A stretch of DNA of 42,217 bases from an uncultured Bacteroidales bacterium (GTDB lineage Bacteria; Bacteroidota; Bacteroidia; Bacteroidales; P3). The translations under genes were made by a program, and so were the position numbers. Of this stretch, positions 1 to 7,181 are shown piece after piece; the stretch's first letter is position 1; the number at the start of each line of letters is the position of its first letter. The notes beneath the pieces are model-generated. The model was given only the letters and a program-made list of their open reading frames with translations. It did not search any database and was not told where the DNA came from. The stretch lies in the NCBI GenBank assembly GCA_937876865.1, contig CALEFF010000012.1:1-42217 (forward strand), in the 5' to 3' direction.

Positions 1-119
1 GAAAACAAGGCAGTCAAAACATTGAAACAATAGATGTATCAAATCTTCAAAGCGGTGCTTACATTGTAAGAATAAAAACACAAAGAGGCTTTGCAAACAA
101 AAAGATTTTGATAGAATAA
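1..119 (+). CDS. C-terminal fragment of a T9SS-secreted protein (type A sorting domain)
   Basis: Only the last 38 complete codons are present (reading frame begins at base 3, stop TAA 117-119); the gene continues to the left. The end reads as a typical Por secretion tail: a hydrophobic 'VSNLQSGAYIVRI' strand, then a 'K..RGFANKKILIE' ending with the stop directly after the last strand. In this family the C-terminal domain directs export through the type IX secretion system and is removed or anchored at the cell surface. What the mature protein does cannot be told from this fragment. The gene runs toward rpoD and is separated from it by a hairpin terminator. Confident of the domain type, ignorant of the product. 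Confidence 0.8.
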   Translation, partial: KQGSQNIETIDVSNLQSGAYIVRIKTQRGFANKKILIE

Positions 120-133
120 AGAAAAAGTAAGAT

Positions 134-165
134 AAAAAAAAGAGTGGAAAACCACTCTTTTTTTT
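134..165. terminator. Bidirectional hairpin terminator between the T9SS cargo gene and rpoD
   Basis: Perfect 6-bp stem GAGTGG (142-147) / CCACTC (152-157) with an AAAA loop, flanked by eight A on the left and eight T on the right. It therefore has a U-tract in both directions and can serve both converging genes. Confidence 0.85.
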
Positions 166-167
166 GT

Positions 168-1034
168 TTATTGTCCTAAGTAGGATTGTAAAATATGACT
201 TCGTGATGTTTGTTTTAATCGTTTAATCGCTTTTTCTTTGATTTGACGTACTCTTTCTCTTGTTAAATCGAAGTTCTCGCCAATTTCATCTAAGGTCATA
301 GGTGGGTAACCTTCTAATCCAAAAAACATTTTCAATATATCGCCTTCTTTTGGTGTAAGAGTTGATAATGCTCTGTTAATCTCTAATTTCAAACTTTCGT
401 ACATCAATTCTGATTCGGGAGTTTCTCCGTCTTCGTTTTTCATAAAATCATACATTGTATTCTCTTCATCGCTTGGCAAAGGAGCGTCCATTGACAAGTG
501 TTTACCAGAATGACGAAGACTTTCTTTAACCTCTGCAACCGAAATGTCTAATTCTTGAGCCACTTCTTCTGGATTAGGTGTGCGGTTAAGTTCTTGCTCT
601 AAGCGTGCATAGGTTTTTGTGATTTTGTTCATAGAACCTATTTTGTTTAGAGGTAAACGAACTATTCTTGATTGCTCTGCTAAGGCTTGAAGAATGCTTT
701 GGCGAATCCACCAAACAGCGTAGGAAATAAACTTAAAGCCTCGTGTTTCATCGAAACGTTGTGCTGCTTTTATTAAGCCAAGATTTCCTTCGTTAATAAG
801 GTCTGGCAAACTCATTCCTTGGTTTTGATATTGTTTTGCTACCGATACAACAAATCTTAAATTGGCTTTGGTTAATTTTTCTAAGGCAATTTGGTCGCCT
901 GCTTTAATTCTTTGAGCCAATTTTACTTCTTCCTCTGGTGAAATCATCTCTAAACGTCCTATTTCTTGAAGGTATTTGTCCAAAGATGTGATTTCTCTGT
1001 TGGTTAATTGTTTTGTGATTTTGAGTTGTCTCAT
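168..1034 (-). CDS. rpoD: Primary RNA polymerase sigma factor RpoD (Bacteroidota type)
   Basis: A 288-aa sigma-70 protein that directs RNA polymerase to housekeeping promoters. It begins with MRQLKITKQLTNRE and has a short region 1.2 (SLDKYLQEIGR), full region 2 (NLRFVVSVAKQYQNQG, DLINEGNLGLIKAAQRFD, FISYAVWWIRQSI), region 3 near residues 130-180 and the region 4 helix-turn-helix ending in TRERVRQIKEKAIKRLK. There is no region 1.1, and the length is the roughly 285-290 aa usual for the phylum's major sigma factor, which reads TTTG/TAnnTTTG promoters like those seen across this window. It lies 56 nt downstream of nadD on the same strand and could be partly co-transcribed with it; I see no convincing TAnnTTTG box of its own. 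Identity is very likely. Confidence 0.95.
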   Translation of the reverse strand: MRQLKITKQLTNREITSLDKYLQEIGRLEMISPEEEVKLAQRIKAGDQIALEKLTKANLRFVVSVAKQYQNQGMSLPDLINEGNLGLIKAAQRFDETRGFKFISYAVWWIRQSILQALAEQSRIVRLPLNKIGSMNKITKTYARLEQELNRTPNPEEVAQELDISVAEVKESLRHSGKHLSMDAPLPSDEENTMYDFMKNEDGETPESELMYESLKLEINRALSTLTPKEGDILKMFFGLEGYPPMTLDEIGENFDLTRERVRQIKEKAIKRLKQTSRSHILQSYLGQ

Positions 1035-1090
1035 TATATATTTTTATTTTTTTATTTCTGCAATCTATTACGTTTGTTTAAAAAAAATGG

Positions 1091-1684
1091 TTACAAATAA
1101 TAACAATTTTTCTCTATTTCTTCTCTAACGCTATCGGGAAGTAAATAACGTATGGATTTATTGTTTCTTATGTTTTCTCTAATAAAAGATGAAGAAATCT
1201 CTATCATAGGTGCATGAATCATTATAACGTTTTTTCTTTCCAAAAGTTCATTTTCTTCACAATTAGGACGAGGATAGACAAATATTCGATAATAATCTAA
1301 TATTGCTTGATAGTTTTTCCATTTGTGAAAATATTTTAAGTTATCTTCTCCTATAATGATGGTAAACTCTTTGTCAGGGTATTTTTCTTGTAAGTAAGTA
1401 AGTGTATTGATTGTATAGGAGGGAGTTGGTAAAGAAAATTCTATATCACAAGCACGAAAACCGTCATTATCTTCAATAGCTTTTTGGACTAAAAAGTATC
1501 TTGCTCTATTGTCTAAAAGATTACTTCTTTCTTTAAAAGGATTTTGTGGACTGACAACAAACCAAATTAAATCTAAATCGGAGTTTTCTAAAATTTGTTG
1601 AGCCAAAATCAAATGTCCGTTATGAATTGGATTGAAACTTCCAAAGTATAAACCAATTTTTTTGTTGTATGTTTTTTTTGTCAT
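1091..1684 (-). CDS. nadD: Nicotinate-nucleotide adenylyltransferase NadD
   Basis: A 197-aa nucleotidyltransferase that converts nicotinate mononucleotide and ATP to deamido-NAD in NAD synthesis in the cytoplasm. The N-terminal GSFNPIHNGH (residues 15-24) is the ATP-binding (T/H)xGH signature, and ISSSFIR near residue 163 is the second conserved nucleotide-binding motif. Length matches the family. The start is the ATG giving MTKKTYNKKIGLYFGSF, with the glycine-rich strand at the expected distance. A possible minus-strand -7 box lies 24-31 nt upstream, and rpoD follows on the same strand. Phosphopantetheine adenylyltransferase is the main confusable family but is shorter (about 160 aa) and lacks this C-terminal pattern. 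Confidence 0.93.
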   Translation of the reverse strand: MTKKTYNKKIGLYFGSFNPIHNGHLILAQQILENSDLDLIWFVVSPQNPFKERSNLLDNRARYFLVQKAIEDNDGFRACDIEFSLPTPSYTINTLTYLQEKYPDKEFTIIIGEDNLKYFHKWKNYQAILDYYRIFVYPRPNCEENELLERKNVIMIHAPMIEISSSFIRENIRNNKSIRYLLPDSVREEIEKNCYYL

Positions 1685-1707
1685 AGAGTTTTGCTAAAAA
1701 ATCCTTG

Positions 1708-1715
1708 CAAATGTA
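1708..1715 (-). promoter_or_regulatory. Putative -7 box for nadD
   Basis: Reads TACATTTG on the minus strand, matching TAnnTTTG, 24 nt before the nadD ATG. No TTTG was found at the usual 19-nt spacing, so the assignment is tentative. Confidence 0.45.
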
Positions 1716-1759
1716 GAAATATTTCTTTGATTTATTTTCTTAAAGCAAAGAAATATTCT

Positions 1760-1767
1760 TATCTTTG
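1760..1767 (+). promoter_or_regulatory. Putative -7 box for the thioredoxin-fold gene
   Basis: TATCTTTG followed by C, a strong match to TAnnTTTG, 33 nt upstream of the ATG at 1801. No -33 TTTG lies at the preferred spacing. A TTG that overlaps this box could be read as an in-frame start but is better explained as promoter. Confidence 0.6.
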
Positions 1768-1800
1768 CCTAATATTTTTTTATTAAATTTTTATTTTGAA

Positions 1801-3189
1801 ATGAAAAAGTTATTCTTAATTATATTTTTATTGTCAAGTGTTTTTGCTTATTCTCAAAATGTTAGAATAAACTTAACGGGTAAGGGATTGGAAAATAAAA
1901 AGGTTAAATTATTTCTTGTTGAGGATAGAATTTCTTTTTTGCAAACTGAAAAAAGTGTACAAGCGGTTGCATCGGGTGATAGCGTTGTGAATTTTTCTCT
2001 TGTTTTAGACGGGGTGAGTGAGTTGGTTATTAGTATAGATGCATATTCTTATTCGTTTTTGGCTCAACCGGGTAATATTTATGAAATGAAATTGCGAGAT
2101 TTTAATTTTAATCTTGCGGATTCTTTTAATGTTTTGATGTATAGAGTTGAATTGCCAATAGAGATTATTAGTCCAGAGAATGAATTGACTTCAAAAATCA
2201 TAAGATATGATTATGAGGTGCAAAATTATCTTTTAAATAATAAGAGAAAACTTTATCCTATGAGAGATAGTCTTGCTATTGCGGGGTTGTATGAGTTGAG
2301 GGATAGTTTTTTACAAAACGAGGATAAGTCTTCTTACTATTATAATTATGTGGATTATGAATTCGCTGCTTTGGAAAGAAGTCTTTCTTTAAGGAATTAT
2401 AATAAACTTAGAAATAGTCTTTTTATTGATAAGCCAATTCTTTATTATAATGTTGGTTATATGGACTGTTTTAATAATGTTTTTGATCATTATTTTTCAA
2501 AGGGAAACAAATTTGTCTCTCAAAGTGAGATAGAATTTTGGCTGACTACTCATAATCACGTGGATTTCTTAGATGCTTTGGGTAAAGACTCTGTTTTGAG
2601 AAATGAAAAGTTTAGAGAGTTGGTCTTTATTAAGGGTTTGAAGGATATTTACACTGATGGATTTTTTGAAAAGGGTGATGTGATAAAAGTTTTAGAGATT
2701 TTAGCAAAGCAAACTAAGTTTGAAGAGCATAAAAAGATTGCTTTAAATACAGTGGAGGCTCTTTTGTCTGTTTCGCATTCTGGAAAAGAATTTTCGGATT
2801 TTGTTTTGAAAAATATTTCTGACCAAGAGGTTAGTTTATCTCAGTATAAGGATAAGCCTTTGGTTTTGAATTTTGTGAAATTGAACGATGTGGAATCAAA
2901 AAGAGAAATGGAGGTTGTTCACGCTCTTTATGATAGCATTAAGAATAATTGTAATATCATAACAATTAGTTGTGATAGAAATTTAGATGCTCTTTATAAC
3001 TTTGTGAAAAATACAAAGGTTGGAAATAAATATCAATGGCAAATGTTACATTTTGATGGTAATTACGATTTACTTGAATATTATAAGGTAAAAGCCTTTC
3101 CTATGTTTATTTTGATTTCAAACGATGGAAGGGTTATTGAAAATCCTATGCGAAATCCAAGTGAGGGTAGTTTATTAAGGTTCTTTTGA
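1801..3189 (+). CDS. Secreted thioredoxin-fold protein (TlpA-like) lacking the CxxC motif
   Basis: A 462-aa protein starting MKKLFLIIFLLSSVFAYSQN, a clear Sec signal peptide. The ATG at 1801 is chosen because it is the only start that puts the signal peptide at the N-terminus; an upstream in-frame TTG overlaps the promoter. Residues about 25-110 look like the beta-rich DUF4369-type domain that precedes thioredoxin domains in many Bacteroidota proteins. The last 130 residues resemble a TlpA/AhpC fold (GKEFSDFVLKN, LSQYKDKPLVLNFV, the VKAFPMFILIS cis-proline region). Where a redox CxxC should follow LVLNF the sequence has VKLNDVESK, so disulfide chemistry is unlikely. The end overlaps the 3' end of xerD by 15 nt in convergent orientation. 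Role unknown; periplasmic or outer-membrane location inferred. Confidence 0.7.
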   Translation: MKKLFLIIFLLSSVFAYSQNVRINLTGKGLENKKVKLFLVEDRISFLQTEKSVQAVASGDSVVNFSLVLDGVSELVISIDAYSYSFLAQPGNIYEMKLRDFNFNLADSFNVLMYRVELPIEIISPENELTSKIIRYDYEVQNYLLNNKRKLYPMRDSLAIAGLYELRDSFLQNEDKSSYYYNYVDYEFAALERSLSLRNYNKLRNSLFIDKPILYYNVGYMDCFNNVFDHYFSKGNKFVSQSEIEFWLTTHNHVDFLDALGKDSVLRNEKFRELVFIKGLKDIYTDGFFEKGDVIKVLEILAKQTKFEEHKKIALNTVEALLSVSHSGKEFSDFVLKNISDQEVSLSQYKDKPLVLNFVKLNDVESKREMEVVHALYDSIKNNCNIITISCDRNLDALYNFVKNTKVGNKYQWQMLHFDGNYDLLEYYKVKAFPMFILISNDGRVIENPMRNPSEGSLLRFF

Positions 3190-4098
3190 TTTTCTTTTGT
3201 TTAATTCTTGATAGTGAGGGTGGTAAAGCATAAGCGTTTCTCTTAGATGCAGGGTATCTAAGTGAGTGTATATTTCGGTTGAAACTACGCTTGAATGTCC
3301 CATCATTTCTTTTACTGCTATTAGATTGGCTCCTCCTTGAATTAAAGCCGAGGCAAAACTATGGCGAAGAATGTGGGGGTGAATATTTTTCTTTATTCCA
3401 GCCTCGTGTGCTATTGTTTTAATTGCTTGGAAGACATATTGTCGTGTTAGTTTTCTTCCTCTGCGATTTAGAAATATAATATCTTCGCATTTAGGATCTA
3501 TTTTTGGTAATTTGCTTCTATGATTTTTTATGTAGAGTTGTAGTAGTTTTAAAGCCTTTTCTCCAATTGGTACAAGGCGTTCTTTATTTCCTTTCCCAAT
3601 TACTTTAATGTATTCATGTTTGTAGTAAACATCTCCTTTTTTTAGGTTCAATAGTTCACTTATTCTTAGTCCGCAAGCATATAGAATTTCAATTATTACG
3701 CTATCTCTAAAACCATGATAGGTACTTTTGTCAATTACTGAAAGCATTTTTTGTATTTCTTCGTGATGAAGCACAACGGGAAGTAGTTTATCTATGCGTG
3801 AGGTTTCTAATAGTTGGCAAGGATTGTCGTTAATGCGGTCGCTCATTACTAAAAACTTAAAATAGGCCTTTATTCCGCTAATTACCCTTCTTTTGCTACT
3901 ATTTTTAATTTTTAATTTCCATAAAAAATCTTCTAAGTGTTGTAGTTTTACCGTGTAAATAGTGATTTCGGGATAGTTTTCTCTCATGAAAGCGAAAAAC
4001 TTTTTGCAATCTCTTTCGTATGCTTCGTATGTGTTTTTTGAAAGAGAACGTTCTAAAAGAATATGACTTTTAAAATCGTTAAAATATTCTTCCCACAT
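3175..4098 (-). CDS. xerD: Tyrosine recombinase XerD
   Basis: A 307-aa site-specific recombinase that resolves chromosome dimers at dif with XerC and FtsK. The N-terminal SAM-like core-binding domain spans about residues 1-95. The catalytic domain carries all the expected residues: R145 (ACGLRISELL), K169 (GKGNKERLVP), H242 and R245 (HILRHSFAS), H268 (GHSSVVSTEIYTH) and nucleophile Y277. The length is standard. It lies 16 nt downstream of mtgA on the same strand, so the two are probably co-transcribed. Its 3' end overlaps the end of the convergent thioredoxin-fold gene, and no terminator separates them. XerC or a mobile-element integrase is possible, but the compact length and housekeeping neighbours favour XerD. 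Confidence 0.87.
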   Translation of the reverse strand: MWEEYFNDFKSHILLERSLSKNTYEAYERDCKKFFAFMRENYPEITIYTVKLQHLEDFLWKLKIKNSSKRRVISGIKAYFKFLVMSDRINDNPCQLLETSRIDKLLPVVLHHEEIQKMLSVIDKSTYHGFRDSVIIEILYACGLRISELLNLKKGDVYYKHEYIKVIGKGNKERLVPIGEKALKLLQLYIKNHRSKLPKIDPKCEDIIFLNRRGRKLTRQYVFQAIKTIAHEAGIKKNIHPHILRHSFASALIQGGANLIAVKEMMGHSSVVSTEIYTHLDTLHLRETLMLYHPHYQELNKRKSKEP

Positions 4099-4114
4099 AT
4101 AGATTTCTTAGGTG

Positions 4115-4774
4115 TTAGTTAAAATTTACAGGACCTATGTTATTCATTAAACGTATGATTTTATTTGCTCTACGATTTAGATATTTCGTTGGGTGAGCGG
4201 GATTACGTTTTAAAGGATTTGGTAGGGCTGCTGCAATGAGTGCGGATTGTTTTTTGCTGAGTTTTTTTGCCGAACGATTGAAATAATGTTGAGAGGCTGC
4301 CTCTATTCCATAGATTCCATCGCCATATTCTATTACATTAAGATAAACCTCCATTATTCTTTCTTTTGACCAAAAGGTTTCTATTAGAAATGTGTGCCAA
4401 ACCTCTAATCCTTTTCTTAGATAACTTCTTCCGTTCCATAAGAATACATTTTTTGCAGTTTGTTGAGAGATTGTGCTTGCTCCACGCATTGCTTTGTTTT
4501 TTCTTTTTGCTTCTTCTGCTGCTATTTTAATTTGTTCAAAATCAAAACCATTGTGCGAAAGAAATAAATTGTCTTCCGAAGCAACTACGGCTTGAATCAT
4601 ATTTGGTGAAATCTCATCTAAATCTACCCATTGACGCTCTACTTTACTTGGACGTTGCATCATAAGAATTGTTATAGGAGGATTGATAACTATGTATGCA
4701 AGTGTGAGTAATATACTTAAACATAGATAAGATAGAATAAAGATTCCAATGTATTTTAAGACTTTTTTAATCAT
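4115..4774 (-). CDS. mtgA: Monofunctional peptidoglycan glycosyltransferase MtgA
   Basis: A 219-aa inner-membrane GT51 enzyme that polymerises lipid II into glycan strands. One N-terminal membrane segment (about residues 8-30) is followed by the GT51 motifs in order: SEDNLFLSHNGFD with catalytic E67, RGASTISQQTAKNVFL (97-112), and KERIMEVYLNVIEYGDGIYG with the second conserved Glu (E142). There is no transpeptidase domain, and length matches MtgA. It is read leftwards from a promoter that lies exactly on top of the bamD promoter in the opposite direction, and it precedes xerD by 16 nt. Confidence 0.92.
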   Translation of the reverse strand: MIKKVLKYIGIFILSYLCLSILLTLAYIVINPPITILMMQRPSKVERQWVDLDEISPNMIQAVVASEDNLFLSHNGFDFEQIKIAAEEAKRKNKAMRGASTISQQTAKNVFLWNGRSYLRKGLEVWHTFLIETFWSKERIMEVYLNVIEYGDGIYGIEAASQHYFNRSAKKLSKKQSALIAAALPNPLKRNPAHPTKYLNRRANKIIRLMNNIGPVNFN

Positions 4775-4790
4775 TGTTCTACTATTTTTG

Positions 4791-4821
4791 TTTGCAAAAA
4801 TATAAAATTGTTGTATCTTTG
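4791..4821 (+). promoter_or_regulatory. bamD promoter (plus strand), superimposed on the mtgA promoter
   Basis: TTTG (4791-4794), 19 nt, then TATCTTTG (4814-4821). The bamD ATG is at 4829, only 7 nt after the -7 box, so the mRNA is predicted to be leaderless or to have only a few nucleotides of leader. Confidence 0.78.
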
Positions 4822-4825
4822 CAAA
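4795..4825 (-). promoter_or_regulatory. mtgA promoter (minus strand), superimposed on the bamD promoter
   Basis: On the minus strand: TTTG (4825-4822), 19 nt, then TATTTTTG (4802-4795), an exact TTTG-N19-TAnnTTTG promoter. The expected start of transcription is near 4789-4791, giving a leader of about 15 nt before the mtgA ATG. Confidence 0.75.
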
Positions 4826-4828
4826 ATT

Positions 4829-5638
4829 ATGAAAAAACTACTTTATTTATTGTGTATATCAGTCTTATTTTTGTCTTGTGCTTCAACAAATAGGCATAAC
4901 AGACTCTTGAAAAGCAATGACGTTGATGCTAAGTATGAGGCTGCAATGAAGGCTTACGAAAAGGGAGATTATATGCACGCTAATCAATTGTTTGAAAACC
5001 TTTTGTTGTATTCAAGAGGTAGGGAAATGTCTGAAAAAGTTAATCTTTATTATGCAAAAAGTCTTTTAGGTAGTAAGGATTATTATTCGGCAGGTTATCA
5101 ATTTGAAAGTTTTGTTAAATGGTTTCCTTATTCGCAATATGCAGAAGAGGCACTATTTCAAGCAGCTTTTTGTAAATATTTAGAATCGCCAGAATCGTCT
5201 TTGGATCAAACCTTAACAAAGCAGTCAATAGATGCTTTTCAAGAATATATTGAAAAATATCCTAAAAGCGAGAGAGTAGCCGAAGCGAATAAATTGATGG
5301 ACGAATTAAGAAATAAACTCATAGAAAAGGATTATCAAAATGCTTATAACTACTATAAAACAATGCAATATCAAGCAGCGGTAGTTAGTTTTAAGAATTT
5401 TTTGAATGATTATCCTGATTTGACAGAAAAAAGAGAAAATGCGATGTATTACATAGTGCTTTCTGGATATGAGTTTGCTCGTAATAGCGTAGAGGATAAG
5501 TTAAAAGAACGCTACGAGACAGTAATTTTGGATTATGAGAGATATTCTGTTGTTTTTTCTAATATGAAAGATAAGAAAAAGCAAGAACAATTAGAGAAAA
5601 TTTATAATGAATTAAAAATAGACTATAATGGATTATAA
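4829..5638 (+). CDS. bamD: Outer-membrane assembly lipoprotein BamD (YfiO)
   Basis: A 269-aa TPR lipoprotein of the BAM complex, which inserts beta-barrel proteins into the outer membrane. The start is the ATG that gives MKKLLYLLCISVLFLSCAS: a lipoprotein signal peptide with lipobox LSCA and acylated Cys17. In-frame TTG codons further upstream overlap the -7 box. The mature part is helical repeats (YEKGDYMHANQLFENLL, YYSAGYQFESFVKWFPYSQYAEEALF, SIDAFQEYIEKYPKSERVAEA), as expected for the family. The stop overlaps the omega gene by 11 nt, pointing to coupled translation. The order bamD-omega-coaBC-porD is one I recognise from other Bacteroidota, which supports the identification. Confidence 0.88.
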   Translation: MKKLLYLLCISVLFLSCASTNRHNRLLKSNDVDAKYEAAMKAYEKGDYMHANQLFENLLLYSRGREMSEKVNLYYAKSLLGSKDYYSAGYQFESFVKWFPYSQYAEEALFQAAFCKYLESPESSLDQTLTKQSIDAFQEYIEKYPKSERVAEANKLMDELRNKLIEKDYQNAYNYYKTMQYQAAVVSFKNFLNDYPDLTEKRENAMYYIVLSGYEFARNSVEDKLKERYETVILDYERYSVVFSNMKDKKKQEQLEKIYNELKIDYNGL

Positions 5639-5972
5639 GAGAACAAAGGCAGATACAAGTATTAAAACAAGAAATTTAAACGAATTTGATACATTGACAG
5701 GCAATCTTTACGAAACAATTGCTATGTTGAGTAAACGTTCTGATCAAATATCGGCTGATTTAAAACAAGAATTGTATAAAAAAATAGAAGATTTCGCTGT
5801 TGCTACTGATTCTTTGGATGAAATTCACGAAAACAAAGAACAAATTGAATTAGCAAAATTTTATGAACAACTTCCAAAACCCTACCTTATAGCAATTAAG
5901 GAATATATGGACGAAAAGCTCGTTTATAAAAATCCTACTACAAAAGTTGGAATAGAAGAAGAGAAAAAATAA
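5628..5972 (+). CDS. rpoZ: RNA polymerase omega-like subunit (Rpb6 family)
   Basis: A 114-aa protein beginning MDYKRTKADTSIKTRNLNEF. The segment NLYETIAMLSKRSDQISADLKQEL has the conserved helix of omega/Rpb6 proteins, and the tail with EQIELAKFYEQLPKPYLIA is characteristic of the Bacteroidota form. Omega wraps the C-terminus of beta-prime and helps assemble RNA polymerase. It overlaps the end of bamD by 11 nt and is followed 21 nt later by coaBC. The family is divergent and easily missed, but sequence and position agree. Confidence 0.82.
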   Translation: MDYKRTKADTSIKTRNLNEFDTLTGNLYETIAMLSKRSDQISADLKQELYKKIEDFAVATDSLDEIHENKEQIELAKFYEQLPKPYLIAIKEYMDEKLVYKNPTTKVGIEEEKK

Positions 5973-5993
5973 TAGGTAAAAAATCTTTTAATT

Positions 5994-7181
5994 ATGAATT
6001 TGAGAGTTGTTGTTGCAGTAAGCGGAGGAATTGCCGCTTACAAAGTGCCGTTACTTATACGTATGTTAAAGAAAGCAGGGTGTGAGGTAAAGGTTGTAGT
6101 AACAAAAAACGCTCTTGAATTTGTTACAATACCAACTCTTCAAACTCTTTCGCAAAATCCTGTTTACAGTGATATGTTTTCTGAGATGAATTCTCAGTTT
6201 ACTCAGCACATATCTTTGGCAGATTGGGCTGATATTTACGTTGTAGCTCCTGCAACGGCTAATGTGATTGGTAAGTATGCAAATGGGATTGCTGATGATT
6301 GTCTTACTACAACTTTGTTGGCTTTTGATAAAACAGTGTTTTTTGCTCCAGCAATGAACACAAAGATGTATCATAATAAAGTGGTACAAGATAATATTAA
6401 GCGATTGCAGGCTTTGGACGTAAAGATGATATTGCCAGAAAAAGGAGAGTTGGCTTGCGGTGTTGTGGGAGATGGAAGAATGGCTGAGCCTGAAACTATT
6501 TTCCAAACTATTGAAAGTTTTTTGAAAGAAAAGCAGTCTTTTGCAGGAAAGAAAGTTTGCATAACTGCAGGTCCTACATACGAGCAAATAGATGCGGTTC
6601 GCTTTATAGGAAATTATTCTTCTGGAAGAATGGGTTTTGAATTGGCTCGTGTTTTTGCAGAAAAAGGAGCAGAAGTGAGCCTTATAACAGGGCCAACTCA
6701 ACAAATAATTGAGCATAGCAATGTAACAAGATACGATGTTAAGAATGCCGCTCAAATGTATGATAAAACGGTTGAGTGTTTTGAGAATTGCGATATCGCA
6801 ATCCTTTCGGCAGCAGTTGCAGATTATACTCCAAAATCAACATTCAATACAAAGTTAAAGAAAAAGACAGATAATTTGGTGGTGGAACTTGTTCCGACAA
6901 AAGATATTCTTGCAGAATTAGGAAAAAGGAAAAAAGAAAATCAAATTTTAGTTGGATTTGCTTTGGAAACCGATAATGAGTTGGAAAATGCTAAAGAAAA
7001 ACTTATACGAAAGAAACTTGATTGTATTGTATTGAACTCTTTGAACGATGCAGGTGCAGGCTTCAATGTTCCAACCAATAAAGTAACAATTTTAGATGCA
7101 AAAGGAAATATTTATAATTCAGACTTAAAATCAAAATATGAAGTAGCCTTAGATATTTCCGAAAAAATATTGAATCTATGA
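5994..7181 (+). CDS. coaBC: Bifunctional phosphopantothenoylcysteine decarboxylase/phosphopantothenate-cysteine ligase CoaBC
   Basis: A 395-aa fusion enzyme for two steps of coenzyme A synthesis. The N-terminal flavoprotein decarboxylase domain (about 1-180) shows VVAVSGGIAAYK, the histidine in QFTQHISLADWAD, the PAMNTKMY substrate clamp and the flexible flap Cys in KGELACGVVGDGRM. The C-terminal ligase domain (about 184-395) shows the ITAGPTYEQIDAVRFIGN motif, SSGRMGFELA and, further on, AAVADYTPK. Length is standard. It begins 21 nt after omega and its end overlaps the next gene by 4 nt (ATGA), so it sits firmly inside the bamD operon. Confidence 0.95.
   Translation: MNLRVVVAVSGGIAAYKVPLLIRMLKKAGCEVKVVVTKNALEFVTIPTLQTLSQNPVYSDMFSEMNSQFTQHISLADWADIYVVAPATANVIGKYANGIADDCLTTTLLAFDKTVFFAPAMNTKMYHNKVVQDNIKRLQALDVKMILPEKGELACGVVGDGRMAEPETIFQTIESFLKEKQSFAGKKVCITAGPTYEQIDAVRFIGNYSSGRMGFELARVFAEKGAEVSLITGPTQQIIEHSNVTRYDVKNAAQMYDKTVECFENCDIAILSAAVADYTPKSTFNTKLKKKTDNLVVELVPTKDILAELGKRKKENQILVGFALETDNELENAKEKLIRKKLDCIVLNSLNDAGAGFNVPTNKVTILDAKGNIYNSDLKSKYEVALDISEKILNL

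Noticed and set aside
1765..1800. Longer N-termini from in-frame TTG codons (also at 4808, 13193 and 35874)
   Set aside because: In each case the TTG lies in or next to the TAnnTTTG promoter box, and the downstream ATG gives a proper signal peptide or family-typical N-terminus.
6066..6755. Long open frames antisense to known genes (for example here, 14082-14396, 14554-14997, 39216-39632)
   Set aside because: They mirror well-supported genes on the other strand, have low-complexity or Leu/Phe-rich composition expected of reverse-complement AT-rich codons, and show no family motif.
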